A stretch of 51,696 bases of DNA from DAIQON01 sp036787835. GTDB lineage: Bacteria; Patescibacteriota; Saccharimonadia; Saccharimonadales; UBA4665. The notes under the pieces are model-generated. The model saw only the letters and a list, made by a program, of their open reading frames with translations, was not told the DNA's origin and did not search any database. The translations under genes and the position numbers were made by a program. The stretch is from NCBI GenBank assembly GCA_036787835.1, contig DAIQON010000007.1:1-51696 (forward strand), read 5' to 3'. Of the stretch, positions 1 to 8,343 are shown one piece after another (the first letter of the stretch is position 1; the number at the start of each line of letters is the position of its first letter).

Positions 1-106
1 TTCACTCCTTTCTAGTTTAGTGAATGTGTCCAAGATGTATGGTGGCTCAATACTTATTTTAGTAATATGCTTGTAAAATAATGGGAATATGATTTACTAG
101 TATATT

Positions 107-547
107 ATGACAATAGATGGTTCAGGAGATCTTGGCGGAGAATTAAGACGGTCAGCAGAAGCCAACGGCCACATAGATAATTCGACATATTTCGCCCATG
201 ATTTCGTCCAAGAAGATGGTGAATTTCTAGAACTGATTTTGGCAGTAAACCCAAACCCAACTCCCGAAGAGCTAGCAGTACTATTGTCGTTTGCTGTATA
301 TGGGGTTACAAGAGGTATCGAGTACTGTCGGGAGGTGCAGGCCGTAGTAGCTCTCACTAAGATTGAAGACGCTGAAGACGGGACTTCCGAAGCGCCCGAA
401 GCAGATCATCATTCTGATGGCGGAGTGGTCGCATCCGCTATAGTAGATATAGTCTATCAGGAACATGGCCCTGGCGTACGAACGAATTACTGCAATCAAC
501 ATAGCGACGAGTACGACCCCAAGAGCAGGCCCTCCAATTGGTCTTGA
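107..547 (+). CDS. Hypothetical acidic protein, 146 aa
   Basis: I do not recognise this protein. It is a 146-residue, strongly acidic, soluble-looking product with no signal peptide or membrane segment; the C-terminal third is rich in Asp, Glu, His and Ser and looks disordered. The ATG has no Shine-Dalgarno sequence. A possible TTGTAA/TACTAG promoter (71-76 and 95-100) lies 6 nt before it, so the mRNA may be leaderless like several neighbours. The stop overlaps the -35 box of the next gene. The antisense frames over the same bases are less convincing because they run through both this gene and the gap after it. Confidence 0.55.
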   Translation: MTIDGSGDLGGELRRSAEANGHIDNSTYFAHDFVQEDGEFLELILAVNPNPTPEELAVLLSFAVYGVTRGIEYCREVQAVVALTKIEDAEDGTSEAPEADHHSDGGVVASAIVDIVYQEHGPGVRTNYCNQHSDEYDPKSRPSNWS

Positions 548-572
548 AAAATAACATAAAAAGCGGCATAAT
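544..572 (+). promoter_or_regulatory. Promoter of the 581 gene (leaderless type)
   Basis: TTGAAA at 544-549, a 17-nt spacer, then CATAAT at 567-572. The ATG follows 8 nt later, so transcription should begin at or next to the start codon. The -35 box overlaps the TGA stop of the preceding gene. Confidence 0.55.
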
Positions 573-580
573 AATGATTT

Positions 581-1120
581 ATGACACGAGGTGAAGTTGA
601 TCCACATATTGTGGTAGGGATTATTAGGGGTGAACATTACGCCGACTTTGGTGCTTGGGCTGTAGAGTTTGCTGATAAGCATCCAGGCTCAAGATTTGTT
701 ATAGATGATTCTGATGCTCCGTCTATTGAGGCAGTTGAAGACTGGACATATGACAAAAGCTTGTTTCATATGATAGTTGACCCAGACAATACCGAACTAA
801 GTAGACCTATAGCAGTTACGACTGTCATGGACCTCGCAAGGTCTGAGACCAAGATTAGGCGCGATAAAGCAAAGGCCGATACTTTAGCCGTAAAACTTTT
901 CGATAGTTTATTTGATCTTAGTGGAGGGGCTCCTTATACTCGATACTTCAAAAAGACAGCTGAAGGCCAAAACCTGGGACTTATAACGGATGATATACCA
1001 GAACTAATTGCCTTACTTTCGTCACGTTCTGGATCTTATAAGGAGCTGGGCATTGAAGAAATAGAGCTGTTAGAGGGTTACTGGGATAGCGTAAGAGTCC
1101 CCAGACCAATAGCTGAGTAA
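581..1120 (+). CDS. Hypothetical protein, 179 aa
   Basis: Unrecognised soluble protein of 179 residues, acidic overall (for example VDPDN and EEIELLEGY segments) and without membrane segments. The first 60 residues alternate hydrophobic and charged positions as in an alpha/beta fold, and residues 105-179 look helical. No catalytic motif is visible. There is no ribosome binding site before the ATG; a well-spaced promoter ends 8 nt upstream, suggesting a leaderless transcript. It follows another unknown gene on the same strand and precedes a 385-nt gap. Confidence 0.6.
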   Translation: MTRGEVDPHIVVGIIRGEHYADFGAWAVEFADKHPGSRFVIDDSDAPSIEAVEDWTYDKSLFHMIVDPDNTELSRPIAVTTVMDLARSETKIRRDKAKADTLAVKLFDSLFDLSGGAPYTRYFKKTAEGQNLGLITDDIPELIALLSSRSGSYKELGIEEIELLEGYWDSVRVPRPIAE

Positions 1121-1461
1121 GCTTTAGCATTGTATAATCCCGGCCTGGAGCAAAAAACACAAACATCAACATCAGAACGACCTACCATAGCCTAAGAATC
1201 AGATAAGTGGTCAGCACCGGTAAATCGGACCCCCACTATCTTTAGCTGCTGGATACGCCGCTTTGTTTTCAATACTAATCGTACCGGCACCGATTGTTTT
1301 ATGTTTGGGCACTTATAGATATAAAGAAATAGCCAAACATGTGGGGTAAGGGAAGGGCTTGGTTCGCAGTAATAGCCGGGGGGTATTTTTACATTAGTGC
1401 TAATTGCAATAATAGTCGCCTTCATTATTTCGGGCACTCATAATAAATAAACATAGTAATA
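1121..1461. other. Intergenic stretch without a convincing gene
   Basis: No gene can be supported here. A minus-strand frame at 1192-1437 (81 aa) has neither a ribosome binding site nor a recognisable domain. On the plus strand, a short frame near 1390-1445 would encode a very hydrophobic stretch (IAIIVAFIISG) that is broken by stops just upstream, so it may be the remnant of a small membrane protein gene. A TATAAT sequence near 1131 is an isolated promoter-like element. Confidence 0.4.
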
Positions 1462-1491
1462 TTCGATAGAACGAAGAATATTTGCTAAGAT
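1462..1491 (+). promoter_or_regulatory. Promoter of tRNA-Cys
   Basis: TTCGAT (1462-1467), an 18-nt spacer and TAAGAT (1486-1491) with an extended -10 TGC. The context TTTGCTA is shared with the tRNA-Ala promoter at 8468-8496. The tRNA begins 14 nt downstream. Confidence 0.5.
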
Positions 1492-1505
1492 ATTAACCAG
1501 CGTCT

Positions 1506-1576
1506 GGCGCCTTGGCGGAGTGGTTACGCACAGGTCTGCAAAACCTTTTACGCCGGTTCAATTCCGGTAGGCGCCT
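1506..1576 (+). tRNA. tRNA-Cys (GCA)
   Basis: The acceptor stem GGCGCCT (1506-1512) pairs perfectly with AGGCGCC (1569-1575). The anticodon loop CTGCAAA gives anticodon GCA. The T-loop sequence GGTTCAATTCC is typical. The discriminator base is U (1576), the usual tRNA-Cys identity element, and the CCA end is encoded at 1577-1579. Confidence 0.93.
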
Positions 1577-1608
1577 CCAAGAGTTATTAAACTTTGTTCA
1601 TTAAAAAT

Positions 1609-1638
1609 TTGACTTTATTTTTACATAAGAGTTATGAT
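1609..1638 (+). promoter_or_regulatory. Promoter of the HNH gene (leaderless type)
   Basis: TTGACT (1609-1614), an 18-nt spacer and TATGAT (1633-1638), with the ATG 8 nt further on. The HNH gene therefore seems to have its own promoter between the two tRNA genes, with no Shine-Dalgarno sequence. Confidence 0.55.
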
Positions 1639-1646
1639 GTCCAGTT

Positions 1647-2138
1647 ATGTTTACGCGAAGATGGACAGATGAACAACTAGAAGAAGCTGTAAAAGTTTCG
1701 TACAGCTATCGGAATGTTATTAAGCTTTTAGGTTTAATCCCGGCTGGCGGAAACTACAAACAAGTTCAAGAGCGAATAGCAAAACTAGGGCTAGGCACGG
1801 CACATTTTAAGGGTAGAGGATGGAATACAGGCTTACTATTTAATCCGAATCCCGCTAAACCACTTGTAGAGCTTTTGGTGTTAGGTAGTCGTCCACAAAG
1901 CTACCTTCTTAAGAAGCGACTGTATGCAGCAGGTCTAAAAATTCCAAAATGTGAACTATGTGGTTGGCATGAGAAGTCGATCGACGGTCGAATCCCAGTA
2001 GAGCTTGATCACAAAAACGGTGATCACTACGATAACAGGATTGAGAATCTAAGAATACTTTGTCCGAATTGTCATAGCCTGCAGGTAACACATCGAGGTA
2101 AAAATAAGGGAGTAAATAAATATGCGCGGGTGTCGTAA
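1647..2138 (+). CDS. HNH endonuclease-like protein
   Basis: This 163-residue protein has a C-terminal HNH nuclease fold with a zinc knuckle: CELC at 102-105 and CPNC at 139-142, and an HNH core of D121-H122, N130 and H143 in the context ELDHKNGDHYDNRIENLRIL. Such domains nick or cut DNA with a metal ion. Residues 1-60 (WTDEQLEEAV...KLLGL) look like a helix-turn-helix DNA-binding module, as in free-standing homing-type nucleases. The gene lies between tRNA-Cys and tRNA-Leu. Its last five codons and stop (2124-2138) are the first 15 nt of tRNA-Leu, so it may be a selfish insertion at a tRNA gene. Target and activity are unknown; a restriction or repair role cannot be excluded. Confidence 0.82.
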   Translation: MFTRRWTDEQLEEAVKVSYSYRNVIKLLGLIPAGGNYKQVQERIAKLGLGTAHFKGRGWNTGLLFNPNPAKPLVELLVLGSRPQSYLLKKRLYAAGLKIPKCELCGWHEKSIDGRIPVELDHKNGDHYDNRIENLRILCPNCHSLQVTHRGKNKGVNKYARVS

Positions 2139-2206
2139 TTTGGTAGCCGATACAGACTTAAAATCTGTTGCCTTCGGGCGTGCGGGTTCGAGTCCCGCCC
2201 CGCGCA
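2124..2206 (+). tRNA. tRNA-Leu (TAA)
   Basis: The acceptor stem GCGCGGG (2124-2130) pairs with CCCGCGC (2199-2205), followed by discriminator A; CCA is encoded at 2207-2209. The anticodon stem ACAGA/TCTGT carries loop CTTAAAA, anticodon TAA. A class II variable arm (TGCC-TTCG-GGCG) confirms a leucine tRNA. The HNH reading frame stops 15 nt inside it, so the tRNA may be released from the HNH transcript by RNase P. Confidence 0.92.
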
Positions 2207-2242
2207 CCAAACTAATTTTCAGCTATTTTAAGATGCTTAAGC

Positions 2243-2270
2243 TTGCATTGGCCAGCTAATAGATCATAAT
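2243..2270 (+). promoter_or_regulatory. Promoter of the 2278 gene (leaderless type)
   Basis: TTGCAT (2243-2248), a 16-nt spacer and CATAAT (2265-2270), with the ATG exactly 7 nt further on. No Shine-Dalgarno sequence fits between them. Confidence 0.5.
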
Positions 2271-2277
2271 TTTGACT

Positions 2278-2466
2278 ATGACAGAATCTGACGGCCATGC
2301 TTTTACGGAAGGCAGCGAACAAGAGAAGGCAAGAAGCGATATAGACTTAGAGGTTCGAAGCCTTATAAATGTGTTAGAAGGTGGCGATGTACCTTATGCG
2401 TCCACAGTATTAGAAATCGATGGTAAATCCTTTAGGCTAACGCTAAGTCCGGTTGAACAAGCTTGA
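2278..2466 (+). CDS. Hypothetical small protein, 62 aa
   Basis: A small acidic protein I do not recognise. I prefer the ATG at 2278 over a TTG six bases upstream because the promoter CATAAT box sits 7 nt before that ATG. The C-terminal half (STVLEIDGKSFRLTLSP) reads like two beta strands; nothing catalytic is visible. It stands alone between tRNA-Leu and the converging carboxypeptidase gene. Confidence 0.5.
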   Translation: MTESDGHAFTEGSEQEKARSDIDLEVRSLINVLEGGDVPYASTVLEIDGKSFRLTLSPVEQA

Positions 2467-2498
2467 TTACTTGATTAGTAGGATTATCCTGTTAAATC

Positions 2499-3746
2499 TT
2501 ATAGAACGTAGCTTGGGTGAGTAATTAGCCACCATTTGGACGGTTTTTCAATAATCGTCTGGTCTACTAACACTGGAGTGCTAGTGTTAGTTTTAAGTTG
2601 ACTATTCTGAGTCGATATATTGCCAACAATATCACTAGTTTTGGTGCTTAGCGTTATTGGGTTAAGGCTAATTAAGGCGGCAACTTTAGTACCTTTCCAT
2701 GCTTCGACATCAACCGACTTACTTGCTATGGCGTTAATTCGTTGATTACTCCAAGGGATAATATAGCCCCCGACTACGCTACCAGCGTGTATTTTATCTA
2801 ATGTTGGTGGGGTAGCAAAGTTTGATTGTGCCGACGCCACCAAGCTGACGCTAGAATGAAGCGCATCCCATAAGCTAGGAGCGCCCATTATCGCCGTAAA
2901 GACATTTACCGGCTTCTTATTAACAATAATCGTCGAAGACGAAATAAACACACCGCCTGCCTCATCGGTGTTGCCGGTCTTAATGCCGTTAATACCCTTG
3001 TATCCAAGGAGTACATTTACATTATGAATCGTTCCAGCGACCGGGATATTACTGGCGCTTGGCTGACTAACAACTTGGGCAATAACTGGGTTCTGGTTCG
3101 CTATTTCACCCAGCATAATCAAATCTGAGGCCGAGGTAGTACTACTGGGATCGTAACCACTGGCGTCAACTCCGATCTTGGTGTTATTAAGTCCCGCTGT
3201 CTTGAGGTATTGATTAGCATAGGCATTGTAATTAGATAATGAGCCAAATGCCCAGATGGCTAAACTATCGGCAATATTATCTGCCGAGGGTAGCAGCATA
3301 GCTTGAAGCATCTGATACTCAGTGATCTGTTCACCGTTTACTACGGCAACTACAGAGCCTCCTTCACCTAGGTACTTATCGTATAGTTCTACATCTACCT
3401 GAGTCATGGTAAGAACTGGGCCTTTTTCGCCAACGATTAACGGTTTTTTAGATAGTACACTGATTGTGGTTATTAATTTTGCCGTCGATGCCATAGGGAC
3501 TGACTGTTGTGTACCGTTTGTTGCTAAGACCCCAAGATTATTTAAGCCAATTGCAGACTGGCCAAAAGTAGGCCAAGCAAAAGTTCCACTTGGTGTTGTA
3601 GAGCTGATATTGCTAACAGAGTTAATCGGGTTAATATAGGGCAAAGCGCGGGTCGTTACCCAGACAATATAGCCGCAAATAATCAGGACAATTATTACTA
3701 CCCATAGCAAAAATGGCCGTTTGCTCTTATGTTTTACTGTTTCCAT
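2499..3746 (-). CDS. D-alanyl-D-alanine carboxypeptidase (S11 family)
   Basis: A penicillin-binding protein of the DacA/PBP5 type, which trims the terminal D-Ala from peptidoglycan stem peptides outside the membrane. The nucleophile motif S-T-A-K is at 87-90 and the KTG triad at 256-258 (INGIKTGNTDEAGG). The middle motif is S154-A-D-N in place of the usual SxN. A single N-terminal membrane anchor (residues 11-31) places the enzyme outside the cell. After the catalytic domain there is a roughly 100-residue beta-rich tail as in PBP5. It is divergent from lemA. An extended -10 (TGATATTAT) ends 9 nt before its ATG. The D-Ala-D-Ala substrate is made by the MurF-like ligase and Ddl encoded 7-10 kb away. 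Confidence 0.88.
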   Translation of the reverse strand: METVKHKSKRPFLLWVVIIVLIICGYIVWVTTRALPYINPINSVSNISSTTPSGTFAWPTFGQSAIGLNNLGVLATNGTQQSVPMASTAKLITTISVLSKKPLIVGEKGPVLTMTQVDVELYDKYLGEGGSVVAVVNGEQITEYQMLQAMLLPSADNIADSLAIWAFGSLSNYNAYANQYLKTAGLNNTKIGVDASGYDPSSTTSASDLIMLGEIANQNPVIAQVVSQPSASNIPVAGTIHNVNVLLGYKGINGIKTGNTDEAGGVFISSSTIIVNKKPVNVFTAIMGAPSLWDALHSSVSLVASAQSNFATPPTLDKIHAGSVVGGYIIPWSNQRINAIASKSVDVEAWKGTKVAALISLNPITLSTKTSDIVGNISTQNSQLKTNTSTPVLVDQTIIEKPSKWWLITHPSYVL

Positions 3747-3823
3747 TGTCTTTTCATAATATCATCAATAAACTCTCGCTTAGTTAACTTAATTTAAGCT
3801 TTAAAAACCCGTGTTTAGGGTTG

Positions 3824-3853
3824 TTGCCGATCACGCCCGTAAAGAGCTATAAT
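3824..3853 (+). promoter_or_regulatory. Promoter of lemA
   Basis: TTGCCG (3824-3829), an 18-nt spacer and TATAAT (3848-3853). A leader of about 30 nt follows with a CGGAGG ribosome site just before the lemA ATG. Confidence 0.6.
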
Positions 3854-3889
3854 AAAAGGAGTAAAATAACAGATATTCGGAGGCACTAG

Positions 3890-4459
3890 ATGGGAGTCGT
3901 AATTATTGTAATAGTAGTTATCTTAGTAGTGATTGGCCTATCAATCGCAGCTATGTATAACGGGCTTGTAAAGCTCAATCAGAGATCAGATGAGGCTTGG
4001 AGCGATATAACGGTTCAACTTAAGAGGCGTTACGACCTAATACCCAACCTAATAAATACCGTCAAAGGCTACGCCTCTCACGAAAAGACCGTCTTTGAAG
4101 ACGTTACCAAGGCTCGTACAGCGGCTTTAAGTGCTCAAGGAGTCGAAGAAACAGCAAAGGCAGAAAATCAGTTCTCTAGTACCATGAAGAGCCTATTCGC
4201 CGTAGCTGAAAACTACCCAGACTTAAAAGCTACCGAGAACTTTCAACAACTTCAGGCTGAGCTAACTGACACAGAGGATAAGATTCAGGCCTCAAGGCGC
4301 TTTTATAACTCAGTTGTACGAGATTTCAACACTAAGCGTAAAACATTCCCAACAAACATATTTGCCAACATGCTGAAATTTACCCAAGATAAAGTTTACT
4401 TTGAGCTTGATGAAGGTCAGACTCAGGCAGTAAGCGAACCTGTAGAAGTAAAATTCTAG
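3890..4459 (+). CDS. lemA: LemA family protein
   Basis: A 189-residue LemA protein: one N-terminal membrane helix (residues 2-23), then a helical-bundle domain with the family signature LNQRSDEAWSDI and VQLKRRYDLIPNLINTVKGY. The length is normal. LemA's biochemical role is uncertain; it is commonly encoded beside the membrane protease HtpX, as here (htpX starts 42 nt downstream), and both are thought to act in envelope maintenance. The start is fixed by a CGGAGG site 8 nt upstream of the ATG. Confidence 0.93.
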   Translation: MGVVIIVIVVILVVIGLSIAAMYNGLVKLNQRSDEAWSDITVQLKRRYDLIPNLINTVKGYASHEKTVFEDVTKARTAALSAQGVEETAKAENQFSSTMKSLFAVAENYPDLKATENFQQLQAELTDTEDKIQASRRFYNSVVRDFNTKRKTFPTNIFANMLKFTQDKVYFELDEGQTQAVSEPVEVKF

Positions 4460-4501
4460 AGATTAGACGGATATAAACCTTAGGAGACATAGAAAAGATA
4501 T

Positions 4502-5380
4502 ATGTATAGCGACATTGCCGCCAATAAGCGACGAACGGTGTATATTATGGTTCTATTCTTCCTATTTGTGACAGGAATCCTGTGGCTACTCACCAAGTTC
4601 CTCGGAGGCAATACAAATGTCTTCTATTTTGCCATCGGCATGGCGCTTCTGTATACCGCCTTTAGTTACTTTAGCGGCAGTAAAATGGCGCTAGGCCTAA
4701 ATCGGGCTCAGAAAATAGTAAAATCAGATAATCCAAGACTTTGGCGAGCCGTTGAAAACCTATCTATTACTGACGGGCTGCCAATGCCACAGGTCTATAT
4801 TATTAACGACCCAGCAGCCAATGCGTTTTCTACCGGAAGAGACCCTAACCATTCAGCAGTCTGTGTCACTAGCGGGCTACTCGATATGATGGACGATGAC
4901 GAGCTGCAAGGCGTTTTAGCTCATGAGATGAGCCATATTAAAAACTATGACATTAGGGTCAATATGATTACCTTCGCTCTGACGGCCATCATTTCAGTGG
5001 TGGCAGATATAATAATCAGGGTAGTCTGGTTTAGCGATGAACGAGATAATGCCAATAACCAATTGTTCCTAATACTGGGCATCGTTGCTGCTGTTCTAGC
5101 CCCTATAATAGCAGTATTTATTCAACTAGCGGTATCACGCCAAAGGGAATACTTAGCCGACGCTTCGGGTGCCTTAACAACTCGGTTCCCAGAAGGGCTA
5201 GCAAGCGCCTTAGAGAAAATCGAGAAGTATGGCAGTAGCCTAAAGGTACAAAATACCTCGACTGCCCATTTATTTTTCGCTAGTCCTCTAAAAAACCACA
5301 GCCTATCGAGCCTTTTTAGCACTCACCCACCAATCGATGCTCGAATAAAGCGACTTCGAGATATGGAAAATCACACATAA
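4502..5380 (+). CDS. htpX: HtpX-like M48 zinc metalloprotease
   Basis: A membrane-embedded M48 protease of 292 residues. Two N-terminal membrane helices (about 14-32 and 40-57) precede the zinc motif H141-E-M-S-H145 and its third ligand E216 (SRQREYLADASGA). A second hydrophobic pair at about 155-175 and 188-210 separates the two parts of the active site, as in HtpX. The family degrades misfolded membrane proteins. The nearest purine-rich site (TTAGGAGA) is about 17 nt from the ATG, further than usual, so initiation may rely on coupling to lemA. Confidence 0.94.
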   Translation: MYSDIAANKRRTVYIMVLFFLFVTGILWLLTKFLGGNTNVFYFAIGMALLYTAFSYFSGSKMALGLNRAQKIVKSDNPRLWRAVENLSITDGLPMPQVYIINDPAANAFSTGRDPNHSAVCVTSGLLDMMDDDELQGVLAHEMSHIKNYDIRVNMITFALTAIISVVADIIIRVVWFSDERDNANNQLFLILGIVAAVLAPIIAVFIQLAVSRQREYLADASGALTTRFPEGLASALEKIEKYGSSLKVQNTSTAHLFFASPLKNHSLSSLFSTHPPIDARIKRLRDMENHT

Positions 5381-5393
5381 AAGTATAACGACT

Positions 5394-6299
5394 ATGAGCA
5401 ATAAGAATCGACGAACTCAAGCAAAACATAAGAACACTAAAGTAGCTCCTCATGCCGAAACTTCTCATATGGAAGCTTCGAAGACCATTGACGATGTCCT
5501 GACCATCAGCCGTAGTAGCCTTAAGGTGCTATGGTCAAATAAGAAACTTTTTGGCGGTATAATGCTAATTTACGGCCTCGCTTACATATTGCTTGCACGA
5601 GGGCTAACTAACTTACCAAGTAGCTCATCTTTATCTAAGGGCGCTGGTAAATTATTCTCGGGCCTTTCTACCTTTACTTTGATTGTTGGTGGCAGCGCTT
5701 CGAGCAGTACTAACCCGACAGGCTCAACTTACCAAGCGTTTTTAATTGTGGCAGTTAGCTTGGTCCTGATTTGGACTTTAAGGCAAGTTTATTCGGGCAA
5801 TAAAGTGCGAATTCGTGACGGCTACTATAAGGCGTTATACCCATTCATACCATTTGTCCTAATCCTTATCTTCATTGGCATAGAACTGTTGCCGCTTATA
5901 ATTGGCTCAACCCTTTACAACGCTGTTGTTACTCAAGGTATTGCGGTTAATGCTATTGAAAAACTATTTGCTATAGCAGTCTTAATCGGCCTGATATGGT
6001 TAAGTTTATTTTTCCTCAGTTCGTCTATCTTTGCCTTGTACATCGTAACTTTAACCGATATGACCCCGGTTAAGGCCTTAAAGTCTGCCAAAGCTCTAGT
6101 TAAAGACAGAAGAGCCCTTATAATGCGGAAGATACTTTTTCTGCCACTTGCTCTATTCATTGTAACTAGCATTGTCGCTTTACCATTTATTCTTATCTAT
6201 CCTCCGCTTGCCGCCTGGATCATATTTTTACTGACCCTAGTCGTAATAGCTGCCACACACTCGTATCTGTATAGCCTATATAGGGAGTTAATAAAATGA
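5394..6299 (+). CDS. Polytopic membrane protein, unknown function
   Basis: A 301-residue protein with a basic, Asn/Lys-rich cytosolic N-terminus (1-55) and about six hydrophobic segments (near 57-75, 110-130, 150-172, 188-215, 245-268 and 272-292). The segment TDMTPVKALKSAKALVKDRR between helices resembles the loop of the diffuse glycerophosphoryl-diester-phosphodiesterase-like/DUF975 membrane families, but I would not assign it. It starts 14 nt after htpX and its TGA overlaps the ATG of ligA (ATGA), so it is in the lemA-htpX-ligA operon. Confidence 0.8.
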   Translation: MSNKNRRTQAKHKNTKVAPHAETSHMEASKTIDDVLTISRSSLKVLWSNKKLFGGIMLIYGLAYILLARGLTNLPSSSSLSKGAGKLFSGLSTFTLIVGGSASSSTNPTGSTYQAFLIVAVSLVLIWTLRQVYSGNKVRIRDGYYKALYPFIPFVLILIFIGIELLPLIIGSTLYNAVVTQGIAVNAIEKLFAIAVLIGLIWLSLFFLSSSIFALYIVTLTDMTPVKALKSAKALVKDRRALIMRKILFLPLALFIVTSIVALPFILIYPPLAAWIIFLLTLVVIAATHSYLYSLYRELIK

Positions 6300-8314
6300 C
6301 AAAAAGTGAAGCAGCCAAACGAATAATAAAGCTACGTAGCTTAATCGACGATTACCGTTATCACTATCATGTACTTAACGAGTCAATCATGAGCGAGGAG
6401 GCAGCTGATAGCCTTAAACATGAGCTATCTAAGCTAGAAGAGCAGTTTCCAGAGTTAATCACACCAGACAGCCCAACTCAGCGAGTAGCTGGGACCCCTC
6501 TCGGAAGCTTTAAATCAGTCAGTCACTCGGAAAGAATGCTCAGTATTAATGACGTATTTAATGAGCAAGAAGTAGAGGCTTGGAAAGACCGAATATCTAA
6601 GTTGATACCTAAAGATACAAAGCTAGAATACTTTGTTGACATTAAGATGGACGGCTTAGCCTGCGCGCTAGTTTATGAAGATGGCAAGCTCACCCAGGGG
6701 ATTACTCGTGGCGACGGTTTTGTCGGTGAAGATGTAACAACTAATATTCGAACCATCGAATCTATTCCACTGAGTCTTCGTAACTCGACAAAGTTTGCTC
6801 GGCTAAACTCTGGGCGAACCGAAGTTCGTGGCGAAATTGTGATGTATAAGGGAGACTTTAATAAGCTCAACGAGGACCGAAGGGCTAAAGGGCTGCCACT
6901 ATTCGCCAACCCAAGAAATACGGCCGCTGGAACAATTAGACAGTTGGACTCATCATTAGTGGCCGAACGAAAGCTTCACTTCAGAGCCTACGACATTATC
7001 AGGGAAAATAGCCCACTCAAAACAAACCAAAACGTCTATGAGGCGCTCAAAGAGCTTGGCTTTTTGGTTAACCCAATGAGCAAGGAGGTTAATAAGCCAG
7101 AAGAGATATATAAGTTTGCCAAAGACTGGGAAGAAAAACGAAAGACACTGCAGTTCAATACTGACGGCTTAGTAATCAAAGTTAATGATCGTAACCTTTT
7201 CCGACTTCTAGGTGTAGTCGGTAAAGCACCAAGAGGGTCGATTGCCTTCAAATACGCGGCTGAGCAAGCAACCACCAAAGTCAAAGACATCTTTATTTCG
7301 ATTGGACGCACTGGTTCGGCGACTCCAGTTGCGATGCTCGAACCGGTGGTTATTGCTGGCAGTACTGTTCAAATGGCAACACTGCATAACGAGTCCGAAG
7401 TTTTAAGGAAGGATATTCGGGTTGGCGACACAGTAATTGTCCATAAAGCTGGTGATATTATCCCAGAGGTTATTGGGCCACTAGTTAAGCTAAGAGACGG
7501 CAGCGAGAAGCCATTTAAGATGCCAACTATATGTCCAGATTGCAATAAGCCACTATCCAAGGTTAAGGCTGAAGATGCTGCCTGGCGCTGCACCAATGAA
7601 TCATGCCCATCAAGGACTTGGAAACGAATAGAACACTATGCCTCTAAAGCAGCACTAGATATTGAGGGTCTGGGCGAGAAAAACGTCATCGCACTTCTAG
7701 ATGCTGGCCTCATTAATGATCAGGCAGATATTTATGGCATGAGTGTTGAAAGCGTACTGAAACTGGATAGATTTGCTGAAATCTCTGCCAATAAGTTAAT
7801 AGAGGCAATTAACGCAAAGCGGCATCCAGAGCTAAGTAGATTTATCTATGGTCTTGGTATACGACACATTGGCACCCAAACAGCTATTGATCTGGCCGCT
7901 ACCTTCCACGAACTCGAAAAGCTCCAAGAAATCGAAATAGAAGAGCTGATGCAAGTTGAGGGCATAGGTGAGGTAGTTGCCGAATCAGTAGTTGAATGGT
8001 TCGCTGAACCTATAAACCGAGAGCTAATTGGCAAGTTTAAAAAATTTGGCGTTTGGCCTAAGAAAGCTGAGACTATATCCGGACCATTAGAAGGAAAAAG
8101 CTTTGTCATAACTGGCGGTCTTGAATCGATGAGCAGAGAACAAGCTGCCGATAAGATCAGAGCTCTAGGAGGCACTTTCCAGTCGAGCGTAGGTAAAGAG
8201 ACGACTTATCTAGTAGTTGGAGCTAATGTAGGCGCTAGTAAGCTTAAAAAAGCTGACAGCCTAGGCATAGAACAGATAAATGAAGCTAAACTACTGGGGA
8301 TGATCAACACTTGA
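6296..8314 (+). CDS. ligA: NAD-dependent DNA ligase
   Basis: LigA, 672 residues, seals nicks during replication and repair using NAD. An N-terminal Ia domain (YRYHYHVL, residues 20-27) precedes the adenylation site K117 in the motif KMDG (most bacteria have KLDG). Then come the OB fold, a four-Cys zinc finger (CPDC...CTNESC, about 413-435), helix-hairpin-helix repeats (GLGEKNVIALLDAGLI and LMQVEGIGEVVAESV), and a C-terminal BRCT domain (about 596-672). The length is normal. Its ATG overlaps the preceding stop. The promoter of a candidate small RNA overlaps its own TGA. Confidence 0.97.
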   Translation: MTKSEAAKRIIKLRSLIDDYRYHYHVLNESIMSEEAADSLKHELSKLEEQFPELITPDSPTQRVAGTPLGSFKSVSHSERMLSINDVFNEQEVEAWKDRISKLIPKDTKLEYFVDIKMDGLACALVYEDGKLTQGITRGDGFVGEDVTTNIRTIESIPLSLRNSTKFARLNSGRTEVRGEIVMYKGDFNKLNEDRRAKGLPLFANPRNTAAGTIRQLDSSLVAERKLHFRAYDIIRENSPLKTNQNVYEALKELGFLVNPMSKEVNKPEEIYKFAKDWEEKRKTLQFNTDGLVIKVNDRNLFRLLGVVGKAPRGSIAFKYAAEQATTKVKDIFISIGRTGSATPVAMLEPVVIAGSTVQMATLHNESEVLRKDIRVGDTVIVHKAGDIIPEVIGPLVKLRDGSEKPFKMPTICPDCNKPLSKVKAEDAAWRCTNESCPSRTWKRIEHYASKAALDIEGLGEKNVIALLDAGLINDQADIYGMSVESVLKLDRFAEISANKLIEAINAKRHPELSRFIYGLGIRHIGTQTAIDLAATFHELEKLQEIEIEELMQVEGIGEVVAESVVEWFAEPINRELIGKFKKFGVWPKKAETISGPLEGKSFVITGGLESMSREQAADKIRALGGTFQSSVGKETTYLVVGANVGASKLKKADSLGIEQINEAKLLGMINT

Positions 8315-8338
8315 CGAAATAATAAGACTTGTTATGCT
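8311..8338 (+). promoter_or_regulatory. Strong promoter overlapping the ligA stop
   Basis: TTGACG (8311-8316), a 16-nt spacer and TATGCT (8333-8338). No start codon with a reading frame of any length follows before the terminator at 8429-8455, so the transcript is probably non-coding. Confidence 0.55.
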
Positions 8339-8343
8339 TAAAA

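Noticed and set aside
281..682. Minus-strand frame of 133 aa over the first genes
   Set aside because: It runs antisense through one gene, the gap and the next gene; no ribosome site or domain. The plus-strand genes have promoters at the right spacing.
1192..1437. Minus-strand frame of 81 aa in the gap before tRNA-Cys
   Set aside because: No start signal, no recognisable motif and mixed composition; treated as non-coding.
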